Of a stretch of 64,000 bases of DNA, positions 1 through 11,085 are shown one piece after another (position 1 is the stretch's first letter; each line of letters opens with the position of its first letter). The notes below the pieces were generated by a model, which saw nothing but the letters and a program-made list of their open reading frames with translations, had not been told where the DNA came from and made no database searches. The DNA lies in the NCBI GenBank assembly GCA_947069175.1, contig CAMTDV010000019.1, forward strand, positions 74,647,358 to 74,711,357, in the 5' to 3' direction. The stretch comes from Scalesia atractyloides (lineage: Eukaryota; Streptophyta; Magnoliopsida; Asterales; Asteraceae). Both the position numbers and the translations under genes were made by a program.

Positions 1-540
1 TAGTTGTATAATAAAAGCATACGCATCAATCATAAGCAACAAAGTCTTACTTACATGTAATATCTCAACATTACATCATAGACCGAAAGCAATACCCTAA
101 ACAAAGCCGTACAATAACGAAACCATCCACAGAAGCAAATGCAAAGTGCAAACAGTCTCGGACAACTAAAGAGTCATCCTCATCGACAAAAAGCCACGGA
201 TATTCAAAAACCAAGGTACCTTCAAACGCACGGAAGGATCCAAACAATAAATAAATGTATCAGGTGAGGTAAAAGTCACCATCATAGACCTAAACTCTAA
301 TGTAAAAGAAAAATAGCAAAAAAATACATATAAACAATGCGGCATAGCATGATAAACATGATCTAACACCATCAATACTTAGACAACCAACAAAAATGTG
401 TAAAGTGACCAACAAAACAACAAAGTAAAGGTAAACAAAACACAAGGTAAAACAAACAATGCATAGATAACAACAAAGCACAAAGTACAACCTACAATGC
501 ACAAAAAATCTTGTAATTAACATTATATAAGTTTCTTGTG
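1..540. other. AT-rich stretch, no gene recognised
   Basis: Only short open frames without recognisable protein motifs are present on either strand. The copia reverse-transcriptase remnant that follows is oriented leftwards, so this segment may be eroded downstream sequence of that element. No RNase H motif, polypurine tract or LTR end could be identified here. Confidence 0.4.
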
Positions 541-1080
541 CATACTTATTCTAATGATCAGCCTTGTATTCTATCTCTAAACCAAGGAAATGTTTGAGAT
601 TACCCATGTCTTTGTTACAGAACCTGACACAAAGATTTTGTTTTAATTGAATAATTTCTTCATGCAAATCACCGGTAATAATTAGGTCGTCTACATACAC
701 AACACCAAAACCATCGCCACCTTCTTACCTTCGACTCAAACAAAGATTCAGGTTACAGCTTTAGCTGCAATCCAGTTAATTCTAGGAACTCCCTAGTTTT
801 TTTTTTTCTGAACCATGCCCTAGGCGATTGTTTCAACCCATAATACGCCTTCTTCAACTCGTATACATACCTAGGTTTTCTTTGGTTTCAAACCTATTTG
901 GTTGATCCATGTAGATGACATGATCAAGGTCTCCGTACAAAAATGTGTTACTTACGTCCATTTGCCACAATTTCTAACATTTGCTTGTAATGGCTAACAG
1001 CACATCAACAGGTCTAAGTTTAGCTAATGGACTAAAGGTCTCTTCCTAATCCAACCCGAACTTGCTTGGTTGTGTGTAAA
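541..1080 (-). pseudogene. Decayed Ty1/copia reverse transcriptase fragment
   Basis: Read on the minus strand, the segment gives the order of a copia reverse transcriptase across several frames: an EETFSPLAKLRPV-like block, NTFLYGDL, then KKAYYGLKQSPRAWF, then YVDDLIITGD and NLKHFLGLEIEY. The YVDD catalytic pair is still legible near 690-700. Stops and frameshifts separate the blocks, for example a stop directly before KLWQMDV and broken sequence around 780-830 beside a T-run. Gag, protease, integrase and RNase H are not visible next to it, so this is an old truncated copy. Confidence 0.85.
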
Positions 1081-1154
1081 CTTGGATTCGCACGTGTTTA
1101 TACATTAGACAATAAGGAATAGGTTATTATTAAGATCGTATAAGGACCTACAAA

Positions 1155-1166
1155 TGGTATCAGAGC
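1155..1166 (+). other. LTR-retrotransposon primer binding site
   Basis: TGGTATCAGAGC is the usual plant retrotransposon primer binding site, complementary to the 3' end of initiator methionine tRNA. It implies that an LTR ended just upstream, although the LTR itself can no longer be delimited. Confidence 0.6.
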
Positions 1167-1199
1167 TTTGGCTCGATTCCTTGTTGACATTTTGGTGTG

Positions 1200-2240
1200 A
1201 TTTGAGAGATTTTTGAGTGGTTTTTGAAAAGTGCTTGGACAAAAATGAAAAGCCACTTTCTTGAATGATAATATGGACTAAAACTGACTAAAATGTGTTA
1301 TTTGATGATAATTTTGGTTGAGAACTTGTTAAAATCAATGGAGAGAATAAAAAACGTGAATGTTAGTCATATAAAAGCATAAACCTACAAAAGTCATCAA
1401 GAAATTTGAAAATATGAAGAATCTGGAGAATCTGACGCACAAGCCTTATGAGTTTTCGAATGTATTCGAGATTTATTCAGATGATCATCGATACACAAGT
1501 TGAGAACCTGGTAAAGGAAGAGAAAGACGTATTGAAGATTGAAGTTATGTGAGAACAAACTTTGAAAGTCTTGAAGGAAATGAGCAAGTACGATGAAGGT
1601 CCAGTGCCACGAAAGATGATAGGATTCCTTGGTGATCCTAAGTATGTTACACCTGCCAACGACAAATGGAGAAATGATGACATTGAATCTGTCAATGAAG
1701 ATGATAAGTTACATTCGTTGATAGAGAAGAAGAAGAAGAAGAAGGATGACGGGGCAGGTGGAAGTAAGAAGAGAAAAGGGGAAAACAGTGACGATAGAGG
1801 AAGGAGGTGATGATGGTGATGATGGTGACGATTAAGATGATAAGAAAGATGTTGATGAAGATGTGGATAAAGATGATAAAGATGATAATGATGATGATGA
1901 TTCAGACTTCGATGACAATCCTCCTGATGAGCACGATAGATTGTTACTCGAGAAGATAAAGAAAATAGGTGAAGATGATGAAAGTGATAAAGAGTATGTG
2001 CCGCCTGAGTCGACCGAGAAAGAAAAGATAAAGGATAAACGGGCAGCTAAAAGGCCAGGTGTGGTAAGAGAGCGAAAAAGGATAATGTTGAACAAGCTTC
2101 TGTCGAACCACCAGTTGAGCCGACATCTGAGACTCCAGCAGATGAGCAACATGCTTTTACTGAAGCCGAAGTAGCAACAATCATTCAGCCTGAGACCATT
2201 GCTACTGAATCTGAGCTACAACAACTTCCTTCAGCTGCTT
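1200..2240 (+). pseudogene. Unrecognised acidic/lysine-rich remnant behind a PBS
   Basis: Two open stretches (1562-1810 and 1863-2174) lie in a region otherwise full of stops. The first contains RKMIGFLGDPKYVTPAND followed by a lysine run. The second is dominated by D, E and K, encoded partly by GATGAT repeats, and contains EYVPPEST. The position downstream of a primer binding site suggests retrotransposon-derived coding sequence, possibly gag-like, but no zinc knuckle or other family motif is visible. I do not recognise the family. Confidence 0.35.
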
Positions 2241-2960
2241 AAGAACAACCAGTTCAAGTATGAATAAACACTTAATAGCATGTATGAACACTTAATTAGA
2301 CCTATAAAATGTTCAAGTAATTCACACATACAAGCAAGTATGATGATCATAATCATCAAAACAACATCAATTTCATCATATCATAAAAACTCATTTACAT
2401 CAAAACTCATGATATTCAAATCCAGCACATACCTTAGGTTTAGTGATGGAGGGTTGAAATCTTCAAACATGCAATCAAAACCATTTTGATTTCACTCTTG
2501 ATTCTCATATTTGTTGTTCAAGTTTTTGTGGGGTTTTCCCCCTTTTCCCGCTTGTGTGTGTGTTTAGGGTTTTTCATAATTAAATACCACATGTTTAATC
2601 CATAACCCATTTCAACCCATATAGTTTCGTTTTGTTATATTTAAGCAACCGTTAACCCATTTTACTAACACATATGTTTTTAACTAGGTTAATATTCCTA
2701 GTTGCCTACTTCTAGTTACAAATGAACATGATAATTCTATTTACTAAGTTCGTGGATGCTACAACCCGACTTAAATTATATCCCGATAACCCGGGCCTTT
2801 TTTTATAACTTTATTTTGTTAAACATTTATTCACTTTTTATTTAACATTAGGTTTTATTTATTTAAATCTAATATTTATCGGATTAACTTTTACCACTAA
2901 TAGTATTTTACCCACTCATCCCCGATTAATTTGGTTTAATTACCAACTGATGTTACATAG
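2241..2960. other. Intergenic AT-rich sequence, nothing recognised
   Basis: No ORF with protein-like composition, no LTR end and no clear repeat was found. A 69-codon open frame at 2280-2489 has low-complexity I/S/H/K composition and no motif. Confidence 0.4.
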
Positions 2961-2971
2961 AGTTTTGAGGT

Positions 2972-3137
2972 CAACTTACTGTTTTTATTTTCTATTATTA
3001 TTCATAAAGACAAGCCAGGTATGAACATGAGTACCAGCATGAACATAAAGTATTGATCAATTGACCACATGATTCACAACCCCTGCTGCATAATTAACAA
3101 AGAAATTGAAGCGGCCGGCATGAGAACGATGTATGGA
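2972..3137 (-). pseudogene. Captured TATC exon 3/intron fragment, copy A
   Basis: The block from about 3009 to 3137 aligns by eye, with scattered substitutions and small indels, to the 41460-41592 part of TATC exon 3, in the same orientation. It includes AAGTATTG(A/G)TCAATTGACCAC and CTGCATAATTAAC(A/G)AAGAAATT. The upstream part, GAGGTCAACTTACTG, resembles the TATC intron around 41250. It covers only the loop and membrane segment around the 'TPAALNFF' region and ends abruptly after GAGAACGAT. It cannot encode a translocase. Confidence 0.85.
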
Positions 3138-3339
3138 AAAAAAAATATCACCTTTTAGTGGTGTTTTTATATGTTTCATCATAAAACAAAGGTTTCATCT
3201 TACCCCTGATCAAATTAATGTTAGCTTATCTGAATCCATGCAGATTTGGGCATAGAATTACTAAATTAATTAATATACTTCGAAAAAATAAAAGATTATA
3301 GAATATAAGCAACAAAGAATGCTTGAAACTAATTGTTTT

Positions 3340-3440
3340 TTAGTTATAAAATATGTTGGAATCAACCCAAGGATAAAACCGATTTAACCGAAACCGAATT
3401 AACTAAAACCAAATTAACTGAAATTACACCTCTTCCAGCC
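3340..3440. repeat. AACCGA-rich MITE-like debris
   Basis: Repeats of AACCGA/AACTGAA ending near ACACCTCTT resemble half of the foldback element in TATC intron 2 (41952-42271). It is short and degenerate, and no target duplication can be assigned. Confidence 0.3.
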
Positions 3441-3609
3441 GATGTTGTCGCTCTAGTTGCCCTGCCGAGCAGTTCAGGTTTTTTTTATTATAATTCCTAC
3501 AACTAGCATAAATAATCTACTGGGCCTGAATTTTTTTTATTATTAATTAAATATATAAAAAAATATCAATCTCTTCAATTTCTTTGTTAAATTTACTGAT
3601 AGTACTCTA

Positions 3610-4500
3610 AAGACTTGGAGTTTTGAGGTCAAATTTACTGTCTTGTTTATTATTATTCCTAAAGACAGGACAAGCCAGTCTATACAGGAGCACCAATATG
3701 GGTAGGGTTGGGTTGTAAACGAACCGAACGAACACAAATAAGGCCATGTTCGTGTGCGTCCGTTAAGGAAATTAACATGTTCACGAACGCATACCGAACA
3801 TAAGTTTATGTTTGTGTTCATTCGTTAAGAAAATTCAGTTGTTCACGAACTGACAATTCGTGAACACCGGTTTCCAACACAAATGAATGCAAGCAAATAA
3901 GAACGAACGTAAACGAACATTTAACTTGAAAATAAAAAATAAAAACATTGTTATCCTTAAACAATACAAGCATTAAATGATAAATCAAAACACAAGAAGT
4001 CTACTACAACCACCAAACAATTAATCAAATTTAACTAACTTAGAGATAATTATCCAAAGAATGTCTTAGAATGTCTAAATTTTAGCTAACTTAGAAAAAA
4101 AATAGGGTTTCAAGTGTTCAATATGTTTAGATAAAATGTTTATTATTTATTATTTTCTTAATATAATCAAACGGATACGAACGAACATAAACATAAACGA
4201 ACGGACATGAACGAACGTAACCGAACATATTACCGTACGTTCACGCAGTCGAACGAACGAGACCTGTGTTCGTGTCGTTCGCTAAGCTAACCAAACGGAA
4301 TCTATGGTTCGTGTTCGTTCGTTAAGCTAATCGAACGAACATTAACGAACTTCCCGCCAAACGGTTCACGAACTGTTCATTAAACGTTCGGTTCGTTTAC
4401 AGCCCTAAATATGACCGTAAGTATTGGTCAATTGACTACAATGATTCAACAACCCCTTATGCATAATTAACAAAGAAATCAACGATGCATGAGAAAACTA
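3610..4500 (-). pseudogene. Captured TATC exon 3 fragment, copy B, split by a MITE
   Basis: The sequence flanking the element at 3703-4407 reconstitutes the same TATC exon-3 segment as copy A. The left part (3650-3702) has GACAAGCCAG, and the right part (4408-4500) has AAGTATTGGTCAATTGACTACA and TGCATAATTAACAAAGAAATC. Copies A and B share the same breakpoint sequence (a TTTAGTGGT block after the exon homology), so they derive from one captured fragment that was duplicated. The right edge lies about 35 bp upstream of the TATA box of the GCIP-like gene. Confidence 0.8.
3703..4407. mobile_element. Non-autonomous hAT-type MITE inserted in TATC fragment B
   Basis: The termini are inverted: TAGGGTTGGGTTGTAAACGA at the left, and TCGTTTACAGCCCTA at the right. 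The interior is AT-rich and peppered with GAACGAAC-type repeats near both ends. Flanks read AATATGGG and AATATGAC, an 8-bp target duplication with two mismatches, as expected of an old hAT insertion. No transposase ORF is present. It belongs to the same family as the better-preserved copy at 40020-40609. Confidence 0.8.
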
Positions 4501-4535
4501 TTACGTTTAGTGGTAGTATTTTATATTTTCCAGTC

Positions 4536-4545
4536 TATATATAAA
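4536..4545 (+). promoter_or_regulatory. Probable TATA box of the GCIP-like gene
   Basis: TATATATAAA lies 63 bp upstream of the chosen ATG at 4608, a normal spacing for a short plant 5' UTR. Confidence 0.55.
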
Positions 4546-4607
4546 CCTTGTGGTCTGGGTCCTTCTCCAAAGCCTGGTGAACTCGCCAAGAGGCACGAAG
4601 AGAGGAG

Positions 4608-7600
4608 ATGGCGGAAGCCGAGAAAGAGCGGCTGAATCAGTTATTAAGGCAGCATCTCGACACCAATTTTGAAATCTTTGAGGTTCAATCAAATTTCTAC
4701 ATTCAATCAATCCTCATTGTGATATATAATTTGATACTGATTAAGGCAGAAGTAATTGCAGCTTTTGAATCAACCATGGCTATCTGAACTGACAGACGTG
4801 AGCTGGGATGACGTCGTCGAACTGGGAGAAGAGCTATCTACACAGGCCACTGCTGGTTTACATCTTGTTATCTCACACAATTTGCTTGTTTAGATGTTAC
4901 ATTTCATTATCTCAAATTGCATACTTAATCTAGCTTTTAATAAAATAAGTTCTAAGTAATCTTGTTTTGTTTCATTTGTGAAAGAAACAAACGTTTTTAC
5001 ATGATTTTTTAAGGAATAAGGATTTTAATAATCTCAACTAGTAGACATTGGCCGGAAACAGCCTCAATTTCAAAAATAACTAATGGTGATCTCACCTTTT
5101 CACATATTGTTAACCACTGGATCTTTACTCACAAAACCTTAATTTCTTTTTGTCCCCTCATCCTTTTCGGTTTAGTAAAGGTCCATTGTTTACAATATGT
5201 GGAAAGATTGGACCATTACAGGTTACTTTTGAAGTTGGGATCGTTGTCGGCCAACGGCTAATAGTTGGGATTATGAAGATCCATTACTCATTTTTTAGGC
5301 AGGAAAAGTTTGTCTTTATTGGTATTTTCTTTCTTTTTTTTGTATTTGTCCAAAGTAGTCTTATTTTAAAACATTTTCTAACACTATAACTATCTTATAA
5401 AACATACAATAGTATCTCTTTAATAAAAAAGGTTATAGAAATTTATATAGTTATTTTTTAATTTTATTGTTTATAATTTTTGTCTGTTTCTATTTGTTTA
5501 TCAAAATATTTTCTTTATAAACTATTTTGTTTCATCATTTCCAAAACACGTTATTTGTTAAATTTCCTGTAAAACTTTACTCAAACCCCTACCAATAGAA
5601 GTGTTTCCCCTCACTTTCTTTCAAGAATGATGGCAATTGCTGCAATTGTATACTACTACTAATGTATTTATTTATTTTCTGAATGATGTCACTTCACTCG
5701 GTTTATCTTGTTATGTAGTGGGAATGCTTTGGACTGGGGAAGGGACCAGATGCCAAGCACTTGAGGAGAGCATGAAAACTTATTCCGTTTGCTTCATAGA
5801 TTCCTTTTGCTTTCACAGGGAAGTATGATTGACGTAAGAACTACACTTTCTGATGAAATGCGTGCCTCGGCAGAGGCGGTTGCCAATTGCAGCTTTAAGT
5901 TGTTGAAAGAGTCTGTGGCTTCCTATGGTACTCTTACAACGTTACAACTTTCTATTTTTTGCTCGAGTATATTAACCATAAACATATTCGTATATCATTA
6001 AAACTGCAACACTATCCTTCTCGAGATGCCTAATGAGAATAATTCAACTTGACGTTATGAGGTGCCAAAATGAGCGAGCCGGTAACTCGGGTAAATCAGT
6101 AATTGGTCAGTGGTTAAAACATGTTTGGGTTTGGATGAGCCACAAACAACTTTTATATACTAACTAATGTGTTATAGACTATTACATAAACTATATCAGT
6201 TCAAGTTCAATTATGATAAAATTTATTAAAGATAGGAGGATTTAGCAGGTACTGTGCACTGACATACATTTTGATGCCTTTTGACTTGCTTGGCCCTTTT
6301 CCCTTTTAATTAAACTACTGGATTTTGATTGCACGTTGCGGCGGCTCAGTTTGAAGTAAACTTTATGTAAAAACACAGGTAGAAATAAGCGCGTTGTAAC
6401 GGTATATTCGAGAAATGAAAAAAAAAAAACGTTACGTAGTTGTGAAAAATTAAATAATAAGCCAAATAACTATTAAGTAGTTGCATATGCTATTTTGAAA
6501 AACATCATTAGATGATTAAGATTTGCTTATTAATTTAAAATATATATATAGTGAAACAATATTATTTATATAATATAGGGATGGATCATGAGAAAACTAA
6601 AAAACTCCATCAAAACCACTAAAAAATTAGGGGAATGAGACTTTAACGAAGGAGGAGGGGTAAAATTGGAAAAAAATATATGTATTTTTTAAACCTTTCT
6701 AATTTCTCCACACGTTATCTTTTTTTAAATGGCACCATAAGATCACAATTTTTTTATTCGAGTATATTCGAGCATATTTTTATCACATTTATATATATAT
6801 ATAAATCTTTGCCTTAACCCATTTGAGTTGTCAAGATTAAAAGATAATCCAAATTAACACATGTGTCTTATGTAAATGGATCAAAATCAGTGGGGAATCT
6901 AGAAAATCCGTCAAGCCGTAACGTTTTATAAAAAAGCGGTAACGAAATCGAAAAAACATCAAATTTTTTCCAAAATTTACACTAATTTTACACTACCGCC
7001 GGAGCGCCAAGTGGTAGCGGGGGTTGCCCCTTGTTATATGCTGGATCTGCCCCTGATCAAAATTAACATCTCTAGTATCACCTGTTATCATTATTACAAA
7101 CAAATTTAAGATATGATCAATTTAGTTGACATATTGTTTTGATTATATACCTTTTTGCTATATAACAAATTATACTCTTAAATCTAAATATTACAGGAAA
7201 CAGCAGTAAAGTGCAACTCTCAATTCGTGAGGCTGTAGGCAATGTTTGGAAGGCATGTTCATCTCTTAAGGAGACCCCCAGGACAAACATTACCGCCATA
7301 CGCCAAAGCATGATTCGTATAGGAAGTTACATAAATAACGTTTTTGATGAAATTGAGGAGCTTAAACCCGACGATACCAATGACAGTGACAACTCACCTG
7401 AGGGAGATTATGGCAGTGACTTATCACGCAGAGAAATGAAGATTACTGAACTAGTCATTAAAGTCGTGTCTGGAACCCTGGCAACAATCAGAGAAACTAT
7501 CCACTCGATCACCAGTCTATTCGAGGACCCTGAAACACATGACGAAAGTGCTCAAACGATGGATCCTATGGAGGGTTTATTGAATGCTTGCACACGCTTG

Positions 7601-7833
7601 CAATTGCTGGTAGATGAAATTCACAGTGGGCTTTCTCCCCCTCAAGAAATTTCTACTATTAGAGCTGCTTCTGAGGGAATAGCGGACTACATTGGAGAAA
7701 TGCAGGAACATGTGGAACTCATTAATGGCTCTTCAGCTGCTTTTGTTGATGCAGTTAATGATTTAAAGACTTCTATAAAACAACTTGAATTAGAATTGGG
7801 GTGCTCTGATGATGCTGATGATGATGATGACGG

Positions 7834-7864
<31 letters not shown>

Positions 7865-7924
7865 AATGATGATGATGATGATGAAATGATGACGGTGATG
7901 ATGATGATTGGATGTCGACGATGA
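4608..7924 (+). CDS. Cyclin-D1-binding protein 1 homologue (GCIP-like), four exons, apparent frameshift in exon 3
   Basis: Exons by reading frame and GT/AG: 4608-4682, 4762-4855, 5719-5927 and 7197-7924. The product begins MAEAEKERLNQ. It contains the conserved VSWDDVVELGE and VGMLWTGEG blocks, LLKESVASYG, and VGNVWKACSSLKETP with NITAIRQSM, as in plant cyclin-D1-binding protein/GCIP homologues, which are helical proteins that bind D-type cyclins and bHLH factors. The start was chosen because it opens exon 1 directly in the frame needed for exon 2. In exon 3 the frame shifts between the codons for MKTY (about 5783) and LLHRFLLLSQGS (from 5789), consistent with one missing base near 5781-5788. 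As written, the protein would terminate early. The C-terminus runs into a long aspartate tract (7807-7895), after which the frame is uncertain. Intron 3 (5928-7196) is 1.27 kb and contains only AT-rich sequence. Either a recent pseudogene or a base error; identification is firm, integrity is not. Confidence 0.88.
5928..7196. other. Intron 3 of the GCIP-like gene
   Basis: AT-rich intron bounded by GT at 5928 and AG at 7195-7196. No ORF or mobile element with recognisable termini was found. A short GC-richer patch around 7000-7060 (CCGGAGCGCCAAGTGGTAGC) looks like repeat debris. Confidence 0.6.
7807..7900 (+). repeat. GAT/GAC trinucleotide repeat encoding poly-Asp
   Basis: A nearly pure GAT/GAC array interrupted by GGT and AAT encodes about 25 Asp-rich residues at the end of the GCIP-like product. 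The frame changes character at GAAATGATGACGG: the annotated frame ends in MMTVMMMIGCRR, whereas another frame downstream reads an acidic/helical end with SEMKNLELD. Repeat slippage probably altered the C-terminus. Confidence 0.7.
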
Positions 7925-8182
7925 ACTTGTGAGTGAAATGAAGAATCTTGAGTTAGATTCTTCTTGCCATTAGTGTTCTTGGAATGAATCAACAGTTGTT
8001 TTGTAAGTGCATGTCTTTCCTACTTTGTTGAAGTAAGTTTTGTATGTCATTTTGTAGGCTATATAACATCCAATGGCAATTTGTTATGTTATGCTTGAAT
8101 GATGATTTAACTTGTCTAGAATCTCTCCCATAAATATATCTTCTAAATTCTCTCTTCTGTCTCAACTTGCGTACTTATCAAT
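7925..8182. other. 3' flank of the GCIP-like gene and end of an old LTR
   Basis: This holds the presumed 3' UTR of the GCIP-like gene. It grades into sequence that must be the tail of an LTR, because a primer binding site follows at 8183. The boundary cannot be placed. Confidence 0.35.
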
Positions 8183-8415
8183 TGGTATTAGAGCCATCGT
8201 GATCTACATCTATGGACGGTCAAGACCAACCCAAGGATGAATTCCGACTTGAATGAGTTGTTGGCTCAAATCGAGTCAAGTATTTGATCGGAGGATCGTT
8301 ATTCTCCAAACACCACCACCCTTGGAAGTTACTCCGATGTTGTCCAGCTGATGGTGTCCCCTGATGCCACCTCTCACCAACTATTCCAACGCCTAAGTAA
8401 TACCTATGCAAGCAC
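8183..8415 (+). pseudogene. Old copia element: PBS and gag start (left part)
   Basis: TGGTATTAGAGCC at 8183-8195 is a slightly altered tRNA-iMet primer binding site. Downstream, broken frames end in a copia gag (UBN2-like) segment, QLFQRLSNTYAS, at the insertion point of the complete copia at 8416. The same gag frame resumes beyond its right LTR at 15775 with SRSHIISLKTKL. An ORF remnant begins with ATGGACGGTCAAGACCAACC but soon meets a stop. Confidence 0.65.
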
Positions 8416-8570
8416 TATTAGCTGTACATATTCTACATATATTGTATTTTAGGAAGTACACAATGATCTCCATAATTGTTAGGGAGTTTGTTAGGAATGT
8501 ATCCCTATATATGTAACCTTTGTGAATGCAATAGAGACACACAGAATTCCATATACCATAGATTCGTTTA
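8416..8570 (+). repeat. 5' LTR of the Ale-like copia
   Basis: It starts TATTAGCTGTACATATTC and ends ATAGATTCGTTTA directly before the PBS. It matches 15616-15769 with few differences. TATATATGTAACC inside it may serve as the TATA element. Confidence 0.9.
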
Positions 8571-8582
8571 TGGTATCAGAGC
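8571..8582 (+). other. Primer binding site of the Ale-like copia
   Basis: TGGTATCAGAGC immediately follows the 5' LTR and is complementary to the 3' end of initiator Met tRNA. Confidence 0.85.
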
Positions 8583-8649
8583 ATAGCTCACAACCCTAAA
8601 ACTCTTTCTCGCCGCCACCCATTTTTTTTCCTTCCTTCTTCTGCCGACA

Positions 8650-9485
8650 ATGACAGGCAAAGAAGATACTTCTTCTTCATCCGTTTCGACCGAACCCAAA
8701 CACCTTCACCTCGTATACTCAGTCACAAATATACAAAACAAGATCCGTACACTCGATGGCGAGAAAGTTTCTTATTCCGCCTGGGTAAAACTATTTCGCC
8801 TTCACGCGAAGGGCTATGAGGTTCTCAAACACATAGATGGAACCGGCCCCCTGCTGAAACAGATAATTCGTTTGAAGCCTGGTCCAAGGTGAATTCCATT
8901 GTTTTGCAGTGGATATATGGCACACTCACAGATGATCTACTCGGTCGCATGTTGGAGGATCAGACAACGGCGCAGCAGGCTTGGAACAAGCTTCAATCCA
9001 TCTTTCAAAACAACAAAAATTATCGCGCCTCGTCTCTCCTACAGGCTTTCGCTAACACCACCCTGGCTTCATGCTCTTCTCTCAATGACTATTGTCAAAA
9101 ACTGAAGGACATCGCCGAACAACTCAAGGACGTAGATCAGCCGGTCACCGAATCCAGGTTAGTTTTACAAATGGTTCAAGGTTTACCGCCGGAGTATGAC
9201 ACAACGGCCTCCTTTATTACTCAGTCTTCTAAATTATCATGGGATGATGCATGTGATATGATTGAACGCGAACAACGGCGTCAAGCCGCTCGTCAACAAA
9301 CTGCCCTCACAGACCCTCGCGGTCCATCTCCTCCTGTTGGATCCCAACCACCTCAAAACACACCACAGCTGCCACCTTCTTACAACCCCGCCCAGCACTA
9401 TGAACAATACCAACGCCCACAAGGTCGCGGCCGGGGACGTGGATGTAACACTTACCGCGGGCGCGGTCGTGGCCGCACCCCCTAA
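8650..9485 (+). pseudogene. Copia gag (frameshifted)
   Basis: The ORF from 8650 encodes the N-terminal capsid part, with LDGEKVSYSAWVKLFRLHAK. It ends at 8892 through a single-base shift. The frame resumes from about 8889 with WIYGTLTDDLLGRML, AWNKLQSIFQNN, LNDYCQKLKDIAEQLKDV and LVLQMVQGLPPEYD, which is the UBN2-type copia gag core. The tail is Gln/Pro-rich followed by an Arg-Gly-rich end (RGRGRG), the usual nucleic-acid-binding end. A CCHC knuckle is not evident. Further frame changes follow before the protease. Confidence 0.85.
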
Positions 9486-9811
9486 GCCTATAACTCAACA
9501 CCAACCGGCTATCCTACTGCACCACCATCCGGAAACTACGGGTGGTGGACTTCACCACCTCCACCATGCCCTCACCCATCTCAATCCCCGTGGACTGCTT
9601 CCTGGTCCCGACCCACTTCTCAAACCCCTAACTCACCTAATAATCAGCCCAGCCCACATCATACTCCTTACGGCCCGATAATACCTATTACGGCCCAACC
9701 CAAGGCTACGGCCTCACCACCCAGCAGCCACCACCCTATCCGTATGGACCACATCAGCCATATCCTAACCAGCAGGTCGACCCGCTTCAGCCAACTGAAC
9801 TTGGAGCCGCA

Positions 9812-10204
9812 TTGTCGACCCTCGCCTTGAACCAACCGGACCCGACTTGGAACATGGACACGGGCGCATCATCACATGTTACTGCAGACCAAGGTCAGAT
9901 TCAATCCCCTTTATCAAAATCTATTAATACTAACATTCTTGTAGGTAATGGCCAATCGTTGCAGATTTTAGGGTCGGGACACGGCTTTCACAAAACCAAC
10001 AACCACACCTTTAACCTTCACAATATACTTTATGCTCCAACAGTGGTTAAAAACCTTATTTCTGTACGTAAATTTACTCGGGATAACCTTGTTTCTATTG
10101 AATTTGACCCATATGGTTTTACTTTGAAGGATCTCAAGAGTGGACAACCCCTTTCCCGCCATGACAGCACCGGTGATCTCTACCCATTCACTCAACCTTC
10201 TTAA
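9812..10204 (+). pseudogene. Copia aspartic protease region
   Basis: It contains WNMDTGASSHVT with the DTG catalytic triad, followed by ILVGNGQSLQILGSG and LHNILYAPTVVKNLISV, the standard copia protease-to-integrase linker. The frame is open to 10204 and ends with a stop just before the GAG-pre-integrase segment. Confidence 0.85.
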
Positions 10205-10210
10205 CTTTTT

Positions 10211-11085
10211 TTGACTACTTCATCCGGTTCAAATAAGTGGCACGATCGTCTCGGACATCCCGGCCAATTTCTTTCTAGTCATTTTAATATTTCATGTAGT
10301 GAGGATAATTTTGGTTTTTGCAACTCTTGCCATGTTTCAAACAGTAAACGTCTTCCTTTTGTTGATTCAGTTTCATTTACTTATGCTCCATTTGACATAG
10401 TTCATTGCGATTTGTGGACCTCACCGTTACTAGTAATGCATCATATAAATATTACATGGTCCTTGTTGATAATTTTTCAAACTATGTTTGGGTATACCCT
10501 TTGAGGTTCAAATTTGAAACATTTCCAACCTTTGTTAAATTTCACAAATTCATCCAAACCCAATTTCATAAAAATATTAAAGCATTTCAATATGACTTAG
10601 GTGGAGAGTTTGACAATCACGCCTTTCACAACTTTGCAAACTCCCAAGGCCTAACTTTTTGTTTTTCTTGCCCTCAAACTTCGCCTCAAAATGGACGATC
10701 CGAGCGCATGATTTGTCGCTTGAATGATATTATTCGAGCACTTCTCATCCACGCACACATCCCACCCACATTTTGGGTTGAGGCGCTCCATTCCGCCGCC
10801 TATTTACATAACATTCTTCCCACCACTCGTCTAAATTTCAACACCCCCACTTTTGCCTTGTACCTTTGTCACCCAACTTATGATCATCTCAAAGTCTTCG
10901 GGTGCGCATGCTACCCGAACATGTCCGCAACTCACCCAACTAACTTCTTCTGAGATCTCACCGGTGCATTTTCCTTGGCTACCCACGTAACTTTCGCGGT
11001 TACCGCTGCCTGGACCCGTCACAGGCAAAGTCCACATCTGTCGCCATGTTGACTTTGATGAGGAGTCTTTTCCCTTTGCTAGACC
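10211..11085 (+). pseudogene. Copia integrase, frameshifted
   Basis: It begins with WHDRLGHPG (GAG-pre-integrase) and a C-X2-C pair (CNSCHVSN). The catalytic core follows in another frame from about 10405: HCDLW near 10406, FQYDLGGEF near 10590 and PQNGRSER near 10690 carry the D, D and E positions. It ends with LKVFGCACYP. The host frame continues to FPFARP, where the solo LTR inserted. Confidence 0.88.

Noticed and set aside
1863..2174. Acidic chromatin protein gene
   Set aside because: The D/E/K runs come from simple GAT repeats, the frame is short, and a PBS lies upstream; host function is not supported.
7687..7992. Serine-rich protein on the minus strand
   Set aside because: It is the antisense shadow of the GAT repeat in the GCIP-like gene.
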